From NCBI GenBank assembly GCA_012295275.1, contig CM022669.1:15465172-15487671 (forward strand): a DNA stretch of 22,500 nucleotides, given 5' to 3'. The DNA comes from Chrysomallon squamiferum (taxonomy: Eukaryota > Mollusca > Gastropoda > Neomphalida > Peltospiridae). The notes under the pieces were generated by a model that ran no database searches, was not told the DNA's origin, and saw nothing but the letters and a program-made list of their open reading frames with translations. The first letter of the stretch is position 1; each line of letters begins with the position of its first letter. Shown piece by piece: positions 10,389-22,072 of this stretch. A program made the position numbers and the translations under genes.

Positions 10389-11470
10389 AAGCGAAAGAAA
10401 AAGACAGAGAGAAAAACATAGATAGATATTCATCAATATGATTTATTCCGTGTCCCCTTTATTCCTGTTTTTTTCAGACCTCTCAAATGTTATGAATGAT
10501 TTTTTTCATTCTGATATTAAGAGTACGTCTCACCTCTATCGATTCCAGATATTAATCTCAAGTGAAAATTACAACATGGTTATTGTAAACAAAACAGACC
10601 TCATTACCACACGTAGTATTCGTTATTAGTAATAACGGAATTTGAATCGGTAATTTGTTTTTCCAGTTATAACAGACGTAAAGAAGAAAAAAAATACAAC
10701 ATCAATAACAACAACAGAACTTTGAGAATTATAAATACAATTCCAACTTTTTATGTTCTTTATTGTTTTGGTTTTTGATGTTTTTTTTTTTTTTCTCTCT
10801 CTCGTTCTAATCAGTGTGTTAAGGTAAAAATCTAAAATTAGGAAAGAAATTATTTTCATTTAGAATTCTTAAAGTGTGACTGAAACAAAAGTAGTCCATA
10901 GTCTGACAGAGAGACAATTTAGCCTCGGTAAACCATCTTACACGCATAGAACCGTTTACTTACCAGATCAAATGTTTGGGTCTGTCTCATATTAAACTAT
11001 CATGACGTTTGATGAATAACGACATCAGCAATTTTTGGCTGCAATTATTACTCGTTCGTAACGATCGTTTTAAAATTCTACGCCATATCTTTTTTTTTCT
11101 TCTTTTTTTTTTCGGCCTGCCAAATTAAAAGTGCTCGACATAATAAATATGTGTGCTATTTCTTTTACAAAAAAAGACTTGAAAGAGAAAAATTATGGTC
11201 TCAAGAAAATCACATCAGGTGTCGTATTTAATTAGTCTACAGGCGACAGGCTTTGAGGAGCGTGTATGTTTTGTTTCTTTTGTAAAATTAGCAACATGAA
11301 ATAGCGGAGTAGAGACTGGCGGACGGTCTACTTCTGGTTATCCTCAGTGAGCAAGAGAACAAGACTTGAGAAAAAAGTCTCACAAAGCCTCCGACTTCAA
11401 GTAAAGTAAGTTATTGAGATTTTGTTCTGACTTGGACAGAAAGCAGAGTTGTTAATTAAATGTGATAGGA
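10387..11470. other. Noncoding DNA with weak donor-like motifs
   Basis: No recognisable gene. A minus-strand ATG with nine codons ending at a consensus donor lies at 10964-10990 (see findings), and the region at about 11220-11410 is somewhat more complex than its surroundings, ending at a plus-strand GTAAGT near 11405. Neither can be promoted to an exon call on this evidence. Confidence 0.45.
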
Positions 11471-11475
11471 AAAAC

Positions 11476-11489
11476 AAGAAGAAGAAGAA

Positions 11490-11548
<59 letters not shown>

Positions 11549-11602
11549 AGGAGAAGAAGAAGAAGAAGAAGAAGAAGAAGAAGAAGGAGAAGAAGAAGAA
11601 GA
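11476..11602. repeat. (GAA)n homopurine tract
   Basis: 127 nt without a pyrimidine on the plus strand, mainly GAA with scattered GAG units. A purine-rich continuation runs to about 11870. All long frames here are Lys, Arg/Glu, Ser or Leu runs from the triplet. Confidence 0.96.
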
Positions 11603-12287
11603 CGAAAAGGATGCAGAAGGAACCGGTTGCCAGAAAAAGAAGACGAAATAGGAGAAGAAAAGGAGAGACAAAAGAAGAAAATTAACTGCTGACGAAGAAC
11701 AGAAATGAGACAAATGAGAAAAAGAAGAAAGAAAAGAAGAAAAAATAACTGCTGATTTAGAAAAAAATAATAAAAAAATAAATGAAAAAAGAGGAGTAAA
11801 TACAAAAGAGAGAGAGAGAAAAAAAAAATAAGAATAGAAAAATTAAAAAAGAAGAAAAGAAACTGACGTTGTTTGCGGTGTCGCACTGGTTGACCATCTG
11901 TTAAAAGTAATAACAAAAACTGACACCTTGTGAAAATTAGGACTTCGCTACTGCAGCGCACAGGTGTTCAACGAAGGTGTGAATGGTAATACGAGGCTTG
12001 TCTTTGACGTAAGGTTTCAGGCGAGAACTGCGATACTCATCATCTTAGAGGTTGTGAACTAAATGACTTTTGGAACCCTGTGAACATGTTTTCCCGTAGA
12101 AAAAACAGAAAGAAAGAAAGTAAGAGAAAAAAAAAAAAATAACGTTACCGAGAAAACAAATGAAAGGGCAAACAAAATGATGTGAACGAAAGGAAGAAAA
12201 AAAAAATAAAAAACGAAAAAAAGAACTATAGAACGAAGAATGAAGGGGAAAAAGTAAGAAAAAATAAGAATGAATGAAAGAGAAATA

Positions 12288-12289
<2 letters not shown>
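11603..12289. other. Purine/A-rich block, no gene
   Basis: AAG-, GAAA- and A-rich DNA with one more complex island at about 11865-12090 that has no exon signature. The Leu/Phe-rich minus-strand frames across the block reflect this composition. Confidence 0.6.

Positions 12290-12319
<30 letters not shown>
12290..12319. repeat. Poly(A) tract
   Basis: A 30-nt A run followed by G and eight more A. Confidence 0.97.
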
Positions 12320-12321
<2 letters not shown>

Positions 12322-12346
12322 AAAAAAACAGTCACCAAATAAGAGA

Positions 12347-12521
<175 letters not shown>

Positions 12522-12540
12522 TAAATATAAACAACCTTAG

Positions 12541-12728
12541 GTTATGAAGAAAACAGTGAATGATAGAAATAAATTAAACAATGAAAGCAATAAAAATCAA
12601 AATCAAAAACATTTTCTAAAAGAAGAAAAACAAACAAAAAACAAACAAAAAAACAAAAACAAATATAATGATCTAGAAAAAAAAGAAGAATTAAATAGAG
12701 CAAGTAAAAAAAAAAAAAAAAAAAAAAA
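12541..12728. repeat. A-rich segment ending in poly(A)
   Basis: Almost T-poor sequence (AATCAAAAACA, CAAACAAAAAACAAAC) ends in 23 A residues at 12706-12728. Confidence 0.75.
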
Positions 12729-12831
12729 GTAGAAAGTGTTTTAAAAATCAAACAAAGAAACAAAACAAAACGAATATGACAAAAGAAAGAAAAAAAAAAT
12801 CGAGAAACGAAAGATTGAAAAAGGACCGTCA

Positions 12832-12852
12832 TTTTTTTTTTTTTTTTTTTTT
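12832..12852. repeat. Poly(T) tract
   Basis: A 20-nt T run that closes the A-rich block with an opposite-strand run. Confidence 0.95.
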
Positions 12853-13003
12853 ATACTGTTAAAAGTTTATATCTCTGAGTGAGATCATTCCACTCGGTTA
12901 TTTTAATCCTGATTTTCTATAGGAAAATATAAGAAAAAAACATATCCTTAAAATGTAATAAAAAACATTAATAAAAACCAAGAACTGGAAGGAAATGCAT
13001 TAA

Positions 13004-13077
13004 AATAATAATAATAATAATAATAAAAAAAATAAAAAATTAAAAATTAAAAATTAAAAAATTAAATAAATATTAAA
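13004..13077. repeat. (AAT)n and AAATT-type short repeats
   Basis: An (AAT)7 run to about 13026, followed by repeated TTAAAAA/AAATT words. Confidence 0.85.
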
Positions 13078-13318
13078 AAAAAATGCTCAGAGATGGTGAT
13101 GAAATGAATTTAATGTCTTTCAATCTAGAGTGCATCAAAACTTTAATTTTTTTTTAAAAAAAAGAATTTTTTTTTTGTTCTCTTACATTTATAGCTTTTT
13201 ATGACCATCTTTTCGCAAGCTGCACCAAAAGAAGAGGCCACTTTGGTACAACGATCGATTAACTGGATTTTAATTAAGTTCCTTTGAATATTTAAAATGA
13301 CGTCGCATCCGTTGATCA

Positions 13319-13540
13319 TGTTCTACGCATTATTTCAGTCTGTATTGAACGCCTTTTTTTTTTTTTTTTTTCAAAATTCGCCAAAAGAAATTCGGTTATT
13401 GCAACGAAGCCCCAGATGCATTCATCTCCGGACAACATGCTTGAAATGACGCATTCTGTACCAAGCTCAATGCGGTCATTCAATTTGACTTGTACGAACT
13501 TTAAGTTTAACCCGAAGGCGCTCTGACGGTTGTCAACAAT
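13319..13540 (-). other. Unassigned 74-codon open frame running into an oligo(A)
   Basis: On the minus strand the frame is open from just after a stop at 13541-13543 to a stop at 13316-13318, with mixed, non-repetitive residues (for example KLNDRIELGTE, MLSGDECIWGF, ITEFLLANFE) before entering a Lys run encoded by about 17 A at 13354-13370. The opposite strand is also fairly open across it (one stop in about 74 codons). I do not recognise a family. An oligo(A) directly after a complex segment would fit the 3' end of an old retroposed piece, and a chance frame is the main alternative. Confidence 0.25.
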
Positions 13541-13626
13541 TCATAATTTCAGTTCTGAGAGGCAACTGGTACTTCGATTTAGTTTAAAGTTTTAACAAGA
13601 AGGAATTTGTTTTACTAGCTGTTATA

Positions 13627-13681
13627 TATTTTTTTTTGTTGTTGTTGTTGTTTTTGTTGTTATTGTTATTATTATTATTAA
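13627..13681. repeat. (GTT)n/(ATT)n trinucleotide tract
   Basis: A T run, then GTT units grading into ATT units. Confidence 0.9.
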
Positions 13682-13804
13682 TCGTTGATATATGCTTAGA
13701 TATATCTGTATACCTGTTTAGAGATATATAAAAAATACAGATAAGGAGACAGATAGAGATAATGGGGGAAAGAGAGAGATAGAATGATAGCTAGATCGAA
13801 ATAG

Positions 13805-14250
<446 letters not shown>

Positions 14251-14283
<33 letters not shown>
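14251..14283. repeat. (AG)16 microsatellite
   Basis: A pure AG run between AT-rich flanks. Confidence 0.96.
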
Positions 14284-14286
<3 letters not shown>

Positions 14287-14305
14287 GAAATAACAACAAC
14301 AAACA

Positions 14306-14386
14306 TACTACTACTACTACCACTCCTACTCCTACTCCTACTCCTCCTACTACTACTACTACTACTGCTACTAGTAATAATAATAA
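14306..14386. repeat. (ACT)n/(CCT)n trinucleotide tract
   Basis: ACT units, ACTCCT hexamers, ACT units again, then AGT/AAT. The word set is close to that of the 6325-6910 minisatellite. Confidence 0.9.
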
Positions 14387-14466
14387 GAAATGGAAGAAGA
14401 ATTACACTTTACACTCATAACAACAAGCACAAAGCTAAATAAACAAATGAAAAAAAAAAAAAAATG

Positions 14467-14474
14467 AAATAAAA

Positions 14475-14524
<50 letters not shown>
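14467..14524. repeat. (AAAT)n tetranucleotide microsatellite
   Basis: About fourteen AAAT units, followed by AACAATAACAAT. Confidence 0.96.
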
Positions 14525-14525
<1 letters not shown>

Positions 14526-16390
14526 CAATAACAATAAAATAAAATAATAAAGAAGAAAAGGGTAAAAAAAAGAAAAGTGAAAGAAATCGACAGCTGACAG
14601 ACTAATTTAGTCTACCACGGACTAAAATAACACGCCTAACAGATCTAATTTTAACGTCGTTAAATCTTGATGTCGATAATTCCAGTGTTTACAAAACTGG
14701 CTTTTAACTGTCTGATCTGTACGTGACAAACTTCCTTAATATTTTGAACTTAAAATAAAGGAAGAAGAAAAAGCATTTAAACAACAAGTGGTGAAAAAAA
14801 AAAATAAAAAAATAAAAAATTATAAATTTTAGTTTATAGGATTAATTTTCTTTGTCGGCTTTGCAGTATTAACAGTCAGTTCGAGACGAAGCTGTACATT
14901 TTTAAAATATAGTTTCCTGTTCACGGGAAGGCACCTATACAAAAATCAATTCTGCTAATTTATAAGATTAGCCAGTTGTGTGATGTCATCGGATTTTCTT
15001 TCTGATGTAAGCTTTACAAAAATAAAAATTAATATTAAAACACACTGAGTTTCATTAAACTTTCTAATAAAGACTTTTGTTTCATTCTTATGTTTCATTT
15101 TGCCATTGTCAAATGAGTTTTTGTGTTGGAGATAATTTCAAAAAAACCCCAAAACAACCTGTTTTTGTTTTCAAGACAAAGGTACGTTCAGTGTAAGTCA
15201 GCTTCACCGTAGACGTATAAAGTATGGAAAACAAAACAAAAAATGGTGAAAATGAAGTAAAACAATTTCTAAATGTCCGTCTGATGAACTGTTTTACTGA
15301 ATCTGTGATTCTGAAAATCTGTGATGAATTTTGCACAGACAATCAATTTTTTTACTTATTTTCTTGCCTTTTTAAAATATATTACACCGCTAGTGGAATT
15401 ATAACACATACATTGGGAGACATCAAAGGATGCAGATGACTTGAATATTTAATAAAGATGGGCAGACTAATGGAAAAGAAAGATGAAATGAACCAGACGC
15501 ACTCAGAAACATATGCACACCCACACACACCCACAGACGCCAACACACGCCAACACAAGTATACCAAATGGTCAAAAACATCAAAAGTTAAGATTCAATT
15601 CAACATTTCTGCTTTAGGAAATATACTTACAAAGAAAAGTTCTTTGGTTATTTTAATTATTAATATTTTCATCACCAGCTATGAAAATCGTTCAAAGTGA
15701 TGACGCCAGTGTCCTTTAAATTAAAAGTTAAAAACTTTAAAGAATTTTTAAAAATTTGGTTATCTTGGTCTTTCGTCCTCAACAATGATGGTCATGCTCC
15801 CGACCTGTTTAATTAAAAATGCGCGAAGAATAATTAGGCACAAAGTATTTACGTTTTTCTTGAAACGATTCTGAATTTCCAAACAGGCGGTTCAGTTGGA
15901 CTTAAGGAACTAATTCACGAAGACCATTCAGTTCTTCTTTCTGTTTTGGTATTTCACACAGGAAAAAAATAAATGCATTTGATATTAAGCACAATTACGG
16001 CGCATATACAGATATTAAAACTGACATTTTGATCTTTAATTTCATATTGTATACACAGATACTAAAAAAGAGACAGAGATAAAAATAATACGATATTTAA
16101 TAATGCAAAACACAGAGACTTCGTCTAGAACGTGAATTAATTCAGACGGCAGCAATGAACATAAACTGTTCATAACGAACAGGACGGCAGACATTTCCTC
16201 ATACAGAACAATTTGTTAGTAATCAAAACTGACAGCTGCAAGATAGAGTTTTTTACATCCATGCGCCCAGATTGAATTATTACTGTTACCAGGCATTCTT
16301 GAAAGTATTACACGAAACCGATATTGAATATGCATAATAACAATTCCTATTTTTATATTACTCTCTCAGTAAATTTAGAAAGGAAAATAA
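14525..16390. other. Noncoding DNA, no gene supported
   Basis: About 1.9 kb of AT-rich DNA with a short CACACCC-type stretch near 15515-15555. Open frames of 60-80 codons at 15109-15342 (minus), 15224-15439 (plus) and 15458-15700 (plus) overlap on opposite strands and show no domain, signal peptide or paired splice borders. Confidence 0.5.
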
Positions 16391-16425
16391 AAGAAGAAGA
16401 AGAAGAAGAAGAAGAAGAAGAAGAA
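16391..16425. repeat. (GAA)n trinucleotide microsatellite
   Basis: About twelve AAG/GAA units. The Glu run in the overlapping plus-strand frame comes from it. Confidence 0.96.
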
Positions 16426-16639
16426 ATTCTTTCAGAGATGGTGCCAAGGATAAAATCAAGAAATAACGAGATAATATCGATGAGTTACTTCACAGTTTCA
16501 TGTCTACGAAATTGGTGGCGTGACAAAAATGTGTGTTTCTTTTTTGTTTTCTCTCACGATGAAAAGTAAAGTAAAGAAAGGTTGATGTCTGTGTTAAAAG
16601 CTTGGAGAGATAATGTTAATGGAGATTTTAAAGCGAAGA

Positions 16640-16960
16640 CCTCTAGGAGACGAAGAAACAGAGAGAGATATATATAGAAGAAAAAAAAAAGAAAAAAAAA
16701 AAGAAACAAGAAAAAAGTCAAAACAACAAACACAACAGCGACAAAAAAATGTGAAGAAAAAAAAAAAAAAGAAAGAAAAATATACAAAAAAATAAAAAAA
16801 TAAAAAAAAAAAAAATTAAATAAAAAAATTAAAAAAATGAATGAAGCAGAAGAAAAAGTATAAACAGGAAAAGGAAGAGAAATATATACAAGAACAAGCG
16901 ATAATAGTGGAATATGAAGAAGAAGAAAAAAAAAGAAGAAGAAGAAGAAAACAAACGATG
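16640..16960. repeat. Purine/A-rich low-complexity block
   Basis: GAAAAAA runs, AAATAAAA runs and (GAA)n at its right end, with few T residues on the plus strand. Phe/Leu-rich minus-strand frames and Lys-rich plus-strand frames are by-products. Confidence 0.85.
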
Positions 16961-17084
16961 AAAAAGAGATTCCTATCAATATTTACACACTTACACATCT
17001 TTATTTTTCTGTTGTATTTTCATTATCTTTCTACCTTTGATTACAACAATAATCAACAAAACCTCGGGCGATTACAGGTACTTA

Positions 17085-17400
17085 GTTTTAACCAACCGAG
17101 ATTTTCCGAATGAAGTGTCGAGTGTCACTCAGAAACGGCCGGAATTTCCCGAATGACAGAATGAATGTCATTTGCAATCACACGAGGTTAGTCTGTGACG
17201 CAATGGCTGTCTTTTAAAACTGACTGAAGTTTAAAACTGCCGCAGTAAGTGTTACTCTTAATCAGTCGACGTTTTCGTAGACCCCGTATGCTCCAATTTG
17301 TATTCACTTCGGGATACGCGGCCATTTTTCAGTCTGCGAAAAATATTCGGAAAGTTTCGAGTTTACGCTACCGGGGAAACTAATCAAATTCTTTGCTTTA
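17085..17400. other. Complex, CpG-containing island in AT-rich DNA
   Basis: About 300 nt without microsatellites, carrying several CpGs, the palindrome GAGTGTCACTC (17120-17130), and an exact 7-bp inverted repeat AATGACA / TGTCATT with a 7-nt loop at 17152-17172. No long open frame is supported. A conserved noncoding element or an untranslated exon is possible. Confidence 0.3.
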
Positions 17401-17562
17401 ATTTTTGTTTAAACTGCTTTTCTTTAGTTTTCGATAGAGGGACGTACATTGTAACCAATTTTTACTATTAGCAATTTCTAAACCTGTGCAAAGAATGCCA
17501 AGTTATATTTGACAGATGATTGAAGGGTGTAACAAAAACATTAAAATAATAATAATAGTGAA

Positions 17563-18689
<1,127 letters not shown>

Positions 18690-18690
<1 letters not shown>

Positions 18691-18985
18691 TTCTCTTGCT
18701 GACTGAGAAAACAAGATGATAAATCTTGGAAAATTGTGTATATATATATATATATAAAATATTACAGATGGCTGGTTTTGAAAATAAGATGTTAAAGTCT
18801 TGGAAAACTGTATTTAATTATTACAGCTTGTTACATTCTTGGAAGATGTTATCGAAAATTATTACAGATTGCTGACTGGAAAAAAAAAAAAAAAAAAAAA
18901 AAAAAACCTCCACAAAAAACCGTTAAATCTTGGAAAATGTATATAATTATTACAGCTTGCTGACTGAGACAGTTAAATTTTAAAT
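18690..18985. repeat. Diverged tandem repeat of about 60 bp with shared ATTACAG
   Basis: Units share TTGCTGACTGA at the start, CTTGGAAAA in the middle and ATTACAG at the end. ATTACAG occurs at 18761, 18820, 18861 and 18949. The spacings are 59, 41 (a shortened unit) and 88, the last reduced to about 61 if the inserted A run is left out. A (TA)n and a 27-nt poly(A) (18880-18906) have grown inside individual units. Confidence 0.75.
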
Positions 18986-18999
18986 CTTTAAATTGTATA

Positions 19000-19540
19000 C
19001 CGCTATCTAAAGATATTAAATCCCTGCAAATTATTTACACGATGTTTTGACGATTAGTAGAGTTAGATCATCAGTCTGAAGCCACTGTTTGAGTGGATAA
19101 AGATACGTTTGCAGATATAAAGACAATTCAAATAAACCCACTGGGACAAGTCTAAATGTTAATAACTCGGCAGAACAGAAATTTGCTTCATTATGATGTC
19201 TTCTTTCTTTCTTTACTTTTTTTTTTTCTAATTTTCTTTTTTTTTTCTTTAGATAAGATGTTATACCCGAGAATAGTTGAGTTTTAACTTCATATTCATT
19301 CACTCCTTTTAAGCGGCATACTGATAGTTCACAAAATTTGTTTTCACGAGGAAAAAAAAAAAAAAAAAAGAAAAGCTCTTTCACTTCAAAAAATTATATC
19401 TTCTATTTAATATTTTGTTTGACGGTGAACTGAACTGGGTTTGTATTAATTCCGCTTTTCAAAGGCGAAACCATTTTTCTTTTGGCTGAAGAAGGCAGTA
19501 GGTTTAAGCTTTACTTAAGCTTTAGGCTCCTACCAAAGGT
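19000..19540. other. AT-rich noncoding DNA, no gene seen
   Basis: Contains T-rich sequence near 19200-19250 and an 18-nt A run at 19352-19369. The 117-codon minus-strand frame crosses both homopolymer runs and is not a credible exon. Confidence 0.5.
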
Positions 19541-19547
19541 GGGGGGG

Positions 19548-19683
<136 letters not shown>

Positions 19684-19907
19684 ATATTTTATATTCACAC
19701 CACATCATTAGATTCACTTTACGGAACCCAGTGATTAACAATAAACCAGAAGTTCTTAAATTCTCCTTCCCAACTATATCGTCAACTAAAAATATCCTTA
19801 TCCTTTCAACTTTCGCAGTAACTCATAATTCAGTCAGTGGATATATCTGTAGTAACAAACAAAACGTCTCCGTTTTGTCTATGTGGACTGCTAGAATCGG
19901 GAGTTAA

Positions 19908-19909
<2 letters not shown>

Positions 19910-19947
<38 letters not shown>
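19910..19947. repeat. Poly(T) tract, about 38 nt
   Basis: The longest homopolymer run in the window. It could be the tail of an old minus-strand retroposed copy, but no element body is recognised to its right. Confidence 0.97.
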
Positions 19948-20518
19948 CTGATATATTTAGCAGCTGTCGACACAGTATTTCTTTTACTACATGCATTACT
20001 GAGAAGTCTTCCAAGAAAACAAGTCTGGGCCAACAAGTACTGTCTCATCAGGAGACAGATACAGACAAACAGATAAGTGTTGTACGTGGCGTGCTCGTTA
20101 CCTAGAACGGATGGCGGTCTTGGGGGCGGGTTATTGAATTAATTTCCCTTATGGAGCGTTAGTGGTCTTGTTTAGTCTCCGTTGAAAATCTTCAGCTGAC
20201 GAATTAAGTGGTGTGAAGAGAACACTGACGTAGAGCGGATCTTGACTGGAAATGTGTAAGTGCTTGTATTGAAGACTGAATCAACAATATTATGAAACGT
20301 GTGTATACCGAGACACGAAGGTTTGACAAAATTTAATATATTTGAAAGGACGATGCATTTTTTTTTTAATTTTTTTTTAATATCGTAGTTGGAAAACGAA
20401 ATTAAATTATATGAAGAAAATGAATTAGATAAAGTCCTCCATCCGCAGTAGGTATAGAAAAAAAGATGATTAAAATATTATGAATGAATATAAAACAGAT
20501 AAATCAATCGATAAAAAA
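19948..20518. other. Noncoding DNA with a GC-box-like motif
   Basis: A slightly more complex stretch at 20080-20260 carries GGGGGCGGG near 20121, which resembles an Sp1/KLF site, and a weak plus-strand donor (GTAAGT) near 20255. No TATA box, initiator or coding frame can be tied to it. Confidence 0.35.
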
Positions 20519-20534
20519 ACAGCAGCATCATCAT

Positions 20535-20575
<41 letters not shown>

Positions 20576-20590
20576 ACAGCAATAATAATA
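20519..20590. repeat. (CAG)/(CAA)/(CAT) trinucleotide tract
   Basis: CAGCAGCATCATCATCAG, then CAGCAA hexamers, ending in AATAATAAT. It encodes Ala/Thr in one frame but sits in the same open frame as a poly-Leu run, which is not credible as a protein. Confidence 0.95.
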
Positions 20591-20630
20591 CCAAAATCTA
20601 GTGCCTCCTTTCCTGTTTGGCTATCAGTGT

Positions 20631-20752
20631 TTCTTCTTCTTCTTCTTCTTCTTCTTCTTCTTCTTCTTCTTCTTCTTCTTCTTCTTCTTCTTCTCCTCCT
20701 CCTCCTCCTCCTCCTCCTCCTCCTCCTCCTTCTTCTTCTTCTTCTTCTTCTT

Positions 20753-20782
<30 letters not shown>
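20631..20782. repeat. (TTC)n-(TCC)n-(TTC)n homopyrimidine mirror
   Basis: An uninterrupted 152-nt pyrimidine tract: TTC units (20631-20692), TCC units (about 20693-20730), then TTC units again to 20782. The symmetric order gives a mirror-like arrangement of the kind that can form intramolecular triplexes. Confidence 0.97.
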
Positions 20783-20783
<1 letters not shown>

Positions 20784-21900
20784 AACCGTTTCAATTTAAA
20801 GTTAGATCTTGGACCATGGTGATACCTTTTTTTTTACTAAAAACCTGGATTCACTCACATTGCACAGATAAATCGAATCACCCATCATTAATATGTGAAT
20901 ACCTACTACACAGCAATCAAAAAATTTATATTTTTTCCCCCTCAGCATTAATACTGTTATGTGGAGTGTTGTCGATTATAAATTATCATTACAGTCAAAT
21001 TATGTGCAGTGATCTATAACAGATTCTTTCAGTGTAATTCCAAACATAGAGTTTATTTTCGAAAACAGTGATTCAGATAACATTCCCGTTTTTTAAAAAA
21101 AAAGTATTATCTCGGGACTGCACGGGAAATTAAAATAATAAATAATACTAATAATTAAAAAAACATTTCTGGCACAATTTAAAACAAATTTGATTATTCA
21201 TTCACAACTACATCAAATATCCTAAAAAAACAACAGCTGCTAATTTAAATAATAAGAGAGTAACAAAGTACGCCTGTAATGGGATGAAACGTAATGTAGG
21301 ACGATTTTACACGAACACATCAGAATGTGCTAATTAAATTTTATAGAGGTTTTCACTTTACGCTGTTAATTCTGGCTGGGTGCCAGTGGTAGTGTGCGAT
21401 CCCAGTTCCTACGTGATTTCACGCCAGTGGTTTAGTAATTGTAAAACAGCTTGTTATTATACTGGGTGCCAGCAGAATGCCTGTCATTTTCAATTTTCAC
21501 GTTGACAAGGACAATAATAATTATGTTTGTACTTATGTTTATGATTACGTCCTGTTTGGATTGGGAAAATTTGTTGTGAGTCGTTTCCATTTGCTCCTTA
21601 CTTTTAAATATTTGAACACCAGAAGTAGGTGTGTATTATCGTTTGCTTGATTTATTTATTTATTTATTTTATTTAGTTAAATTTTAATTGGACTACTGTC
21701 ATCATAATACTGAAAGTAAATACAATAATAACTTATAGTTGCTATAATTTAACGTCTGATGTAAACAGCTTTCTACACAGTTATTAATATTATTTATTAT
21801 TATTTTTTGTTCACCCAATACTGATAACATATTTGAGCGCGCATTAGAAAGGATTTTAACTGTAGCTAAAAAATATATATAACCTTACCAAGATCTGAAA
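20783..21900. other. AT-rich noncoding DNA, no gene seen
   Basis: About 1.1 kb. The phrase CTGGGTGCCAG occurs twice (21376-21386 and 21462-21472) with a related GCCAGTGGT at 21382-21390 and 21423-21431. A short TTTA run lies near 21645-21670. No exon is supported. Confidence 0.5.
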
Positions 21901-21909
21901 AATCTCTTC

Positions 21910-21930
21910 TTTTTTTTTTTTTTTTTTTTT
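21910..21930. repeat. Poly(T) tract
   Basis: A 21-nt T run ending in CACC. Confidence 0.95.
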
Positions 21931-21978
21931 CACCTTGTTTTTTCTTTCTCAGGCAGCTTCGATTATTTCTTAACACTG

Positions 21979-22002
21979 TGACGTCAAACAATTATGACGT
22001 CG
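21979..22002. promoter_or_regulatory. Paired CRE-like sites
   Basis: A perfect TGACGTCA (21979-21986) is followed by TGACGTCG (21995-22002), 16 bp start to start. Paired CREB/ATF-like sites are more suggestive than one, but there is no promoter or transcript context here. Confidence 0.25.
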
Positions 22003-22012
22003 TTTATCGCAA

Positions 22013-22071
22013 TTACGCTATTATTACTACAACAACAACTATTATTATTATTGTTGTTGTTGTTGTTGTTG
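22013..22071. repeat. Trinucleotide inverted repeat (CAA)n-(ATT)n-(GTT)n
   Basis: CAACAACAAC (22030-22039) is followed by an ATT run and then GTTGTTGTTG, giving complementary arms with an AT-rich loop. A small hairpin is possible. Confidence 0.85.
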
Positions 22072-22072
22072 A

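Noticed and set aside
11452-11961. 169-codon minus-strand Leu/Phe-rich frame resembling a membrane protein
   Set aside because: The hydrophobicity is a translation of the complement of (GAA)n and A-rich DNA.
16554-16979. 141-codon minus-strand Phe/Leu-rich frame
   Set aside because: It reads the complement of an A/GAA-rich block. Its hydrophobicity is compositional.
20480-21019. 179-codon plus-strand frame with Ala/Thr repeats, a long Leu run and a tail
   Set aside because: The frame is held open by CAA/CAG and TTC/TCC arrays. The flanks show no domain and an overlapping frame is poly-Phe/Ser.
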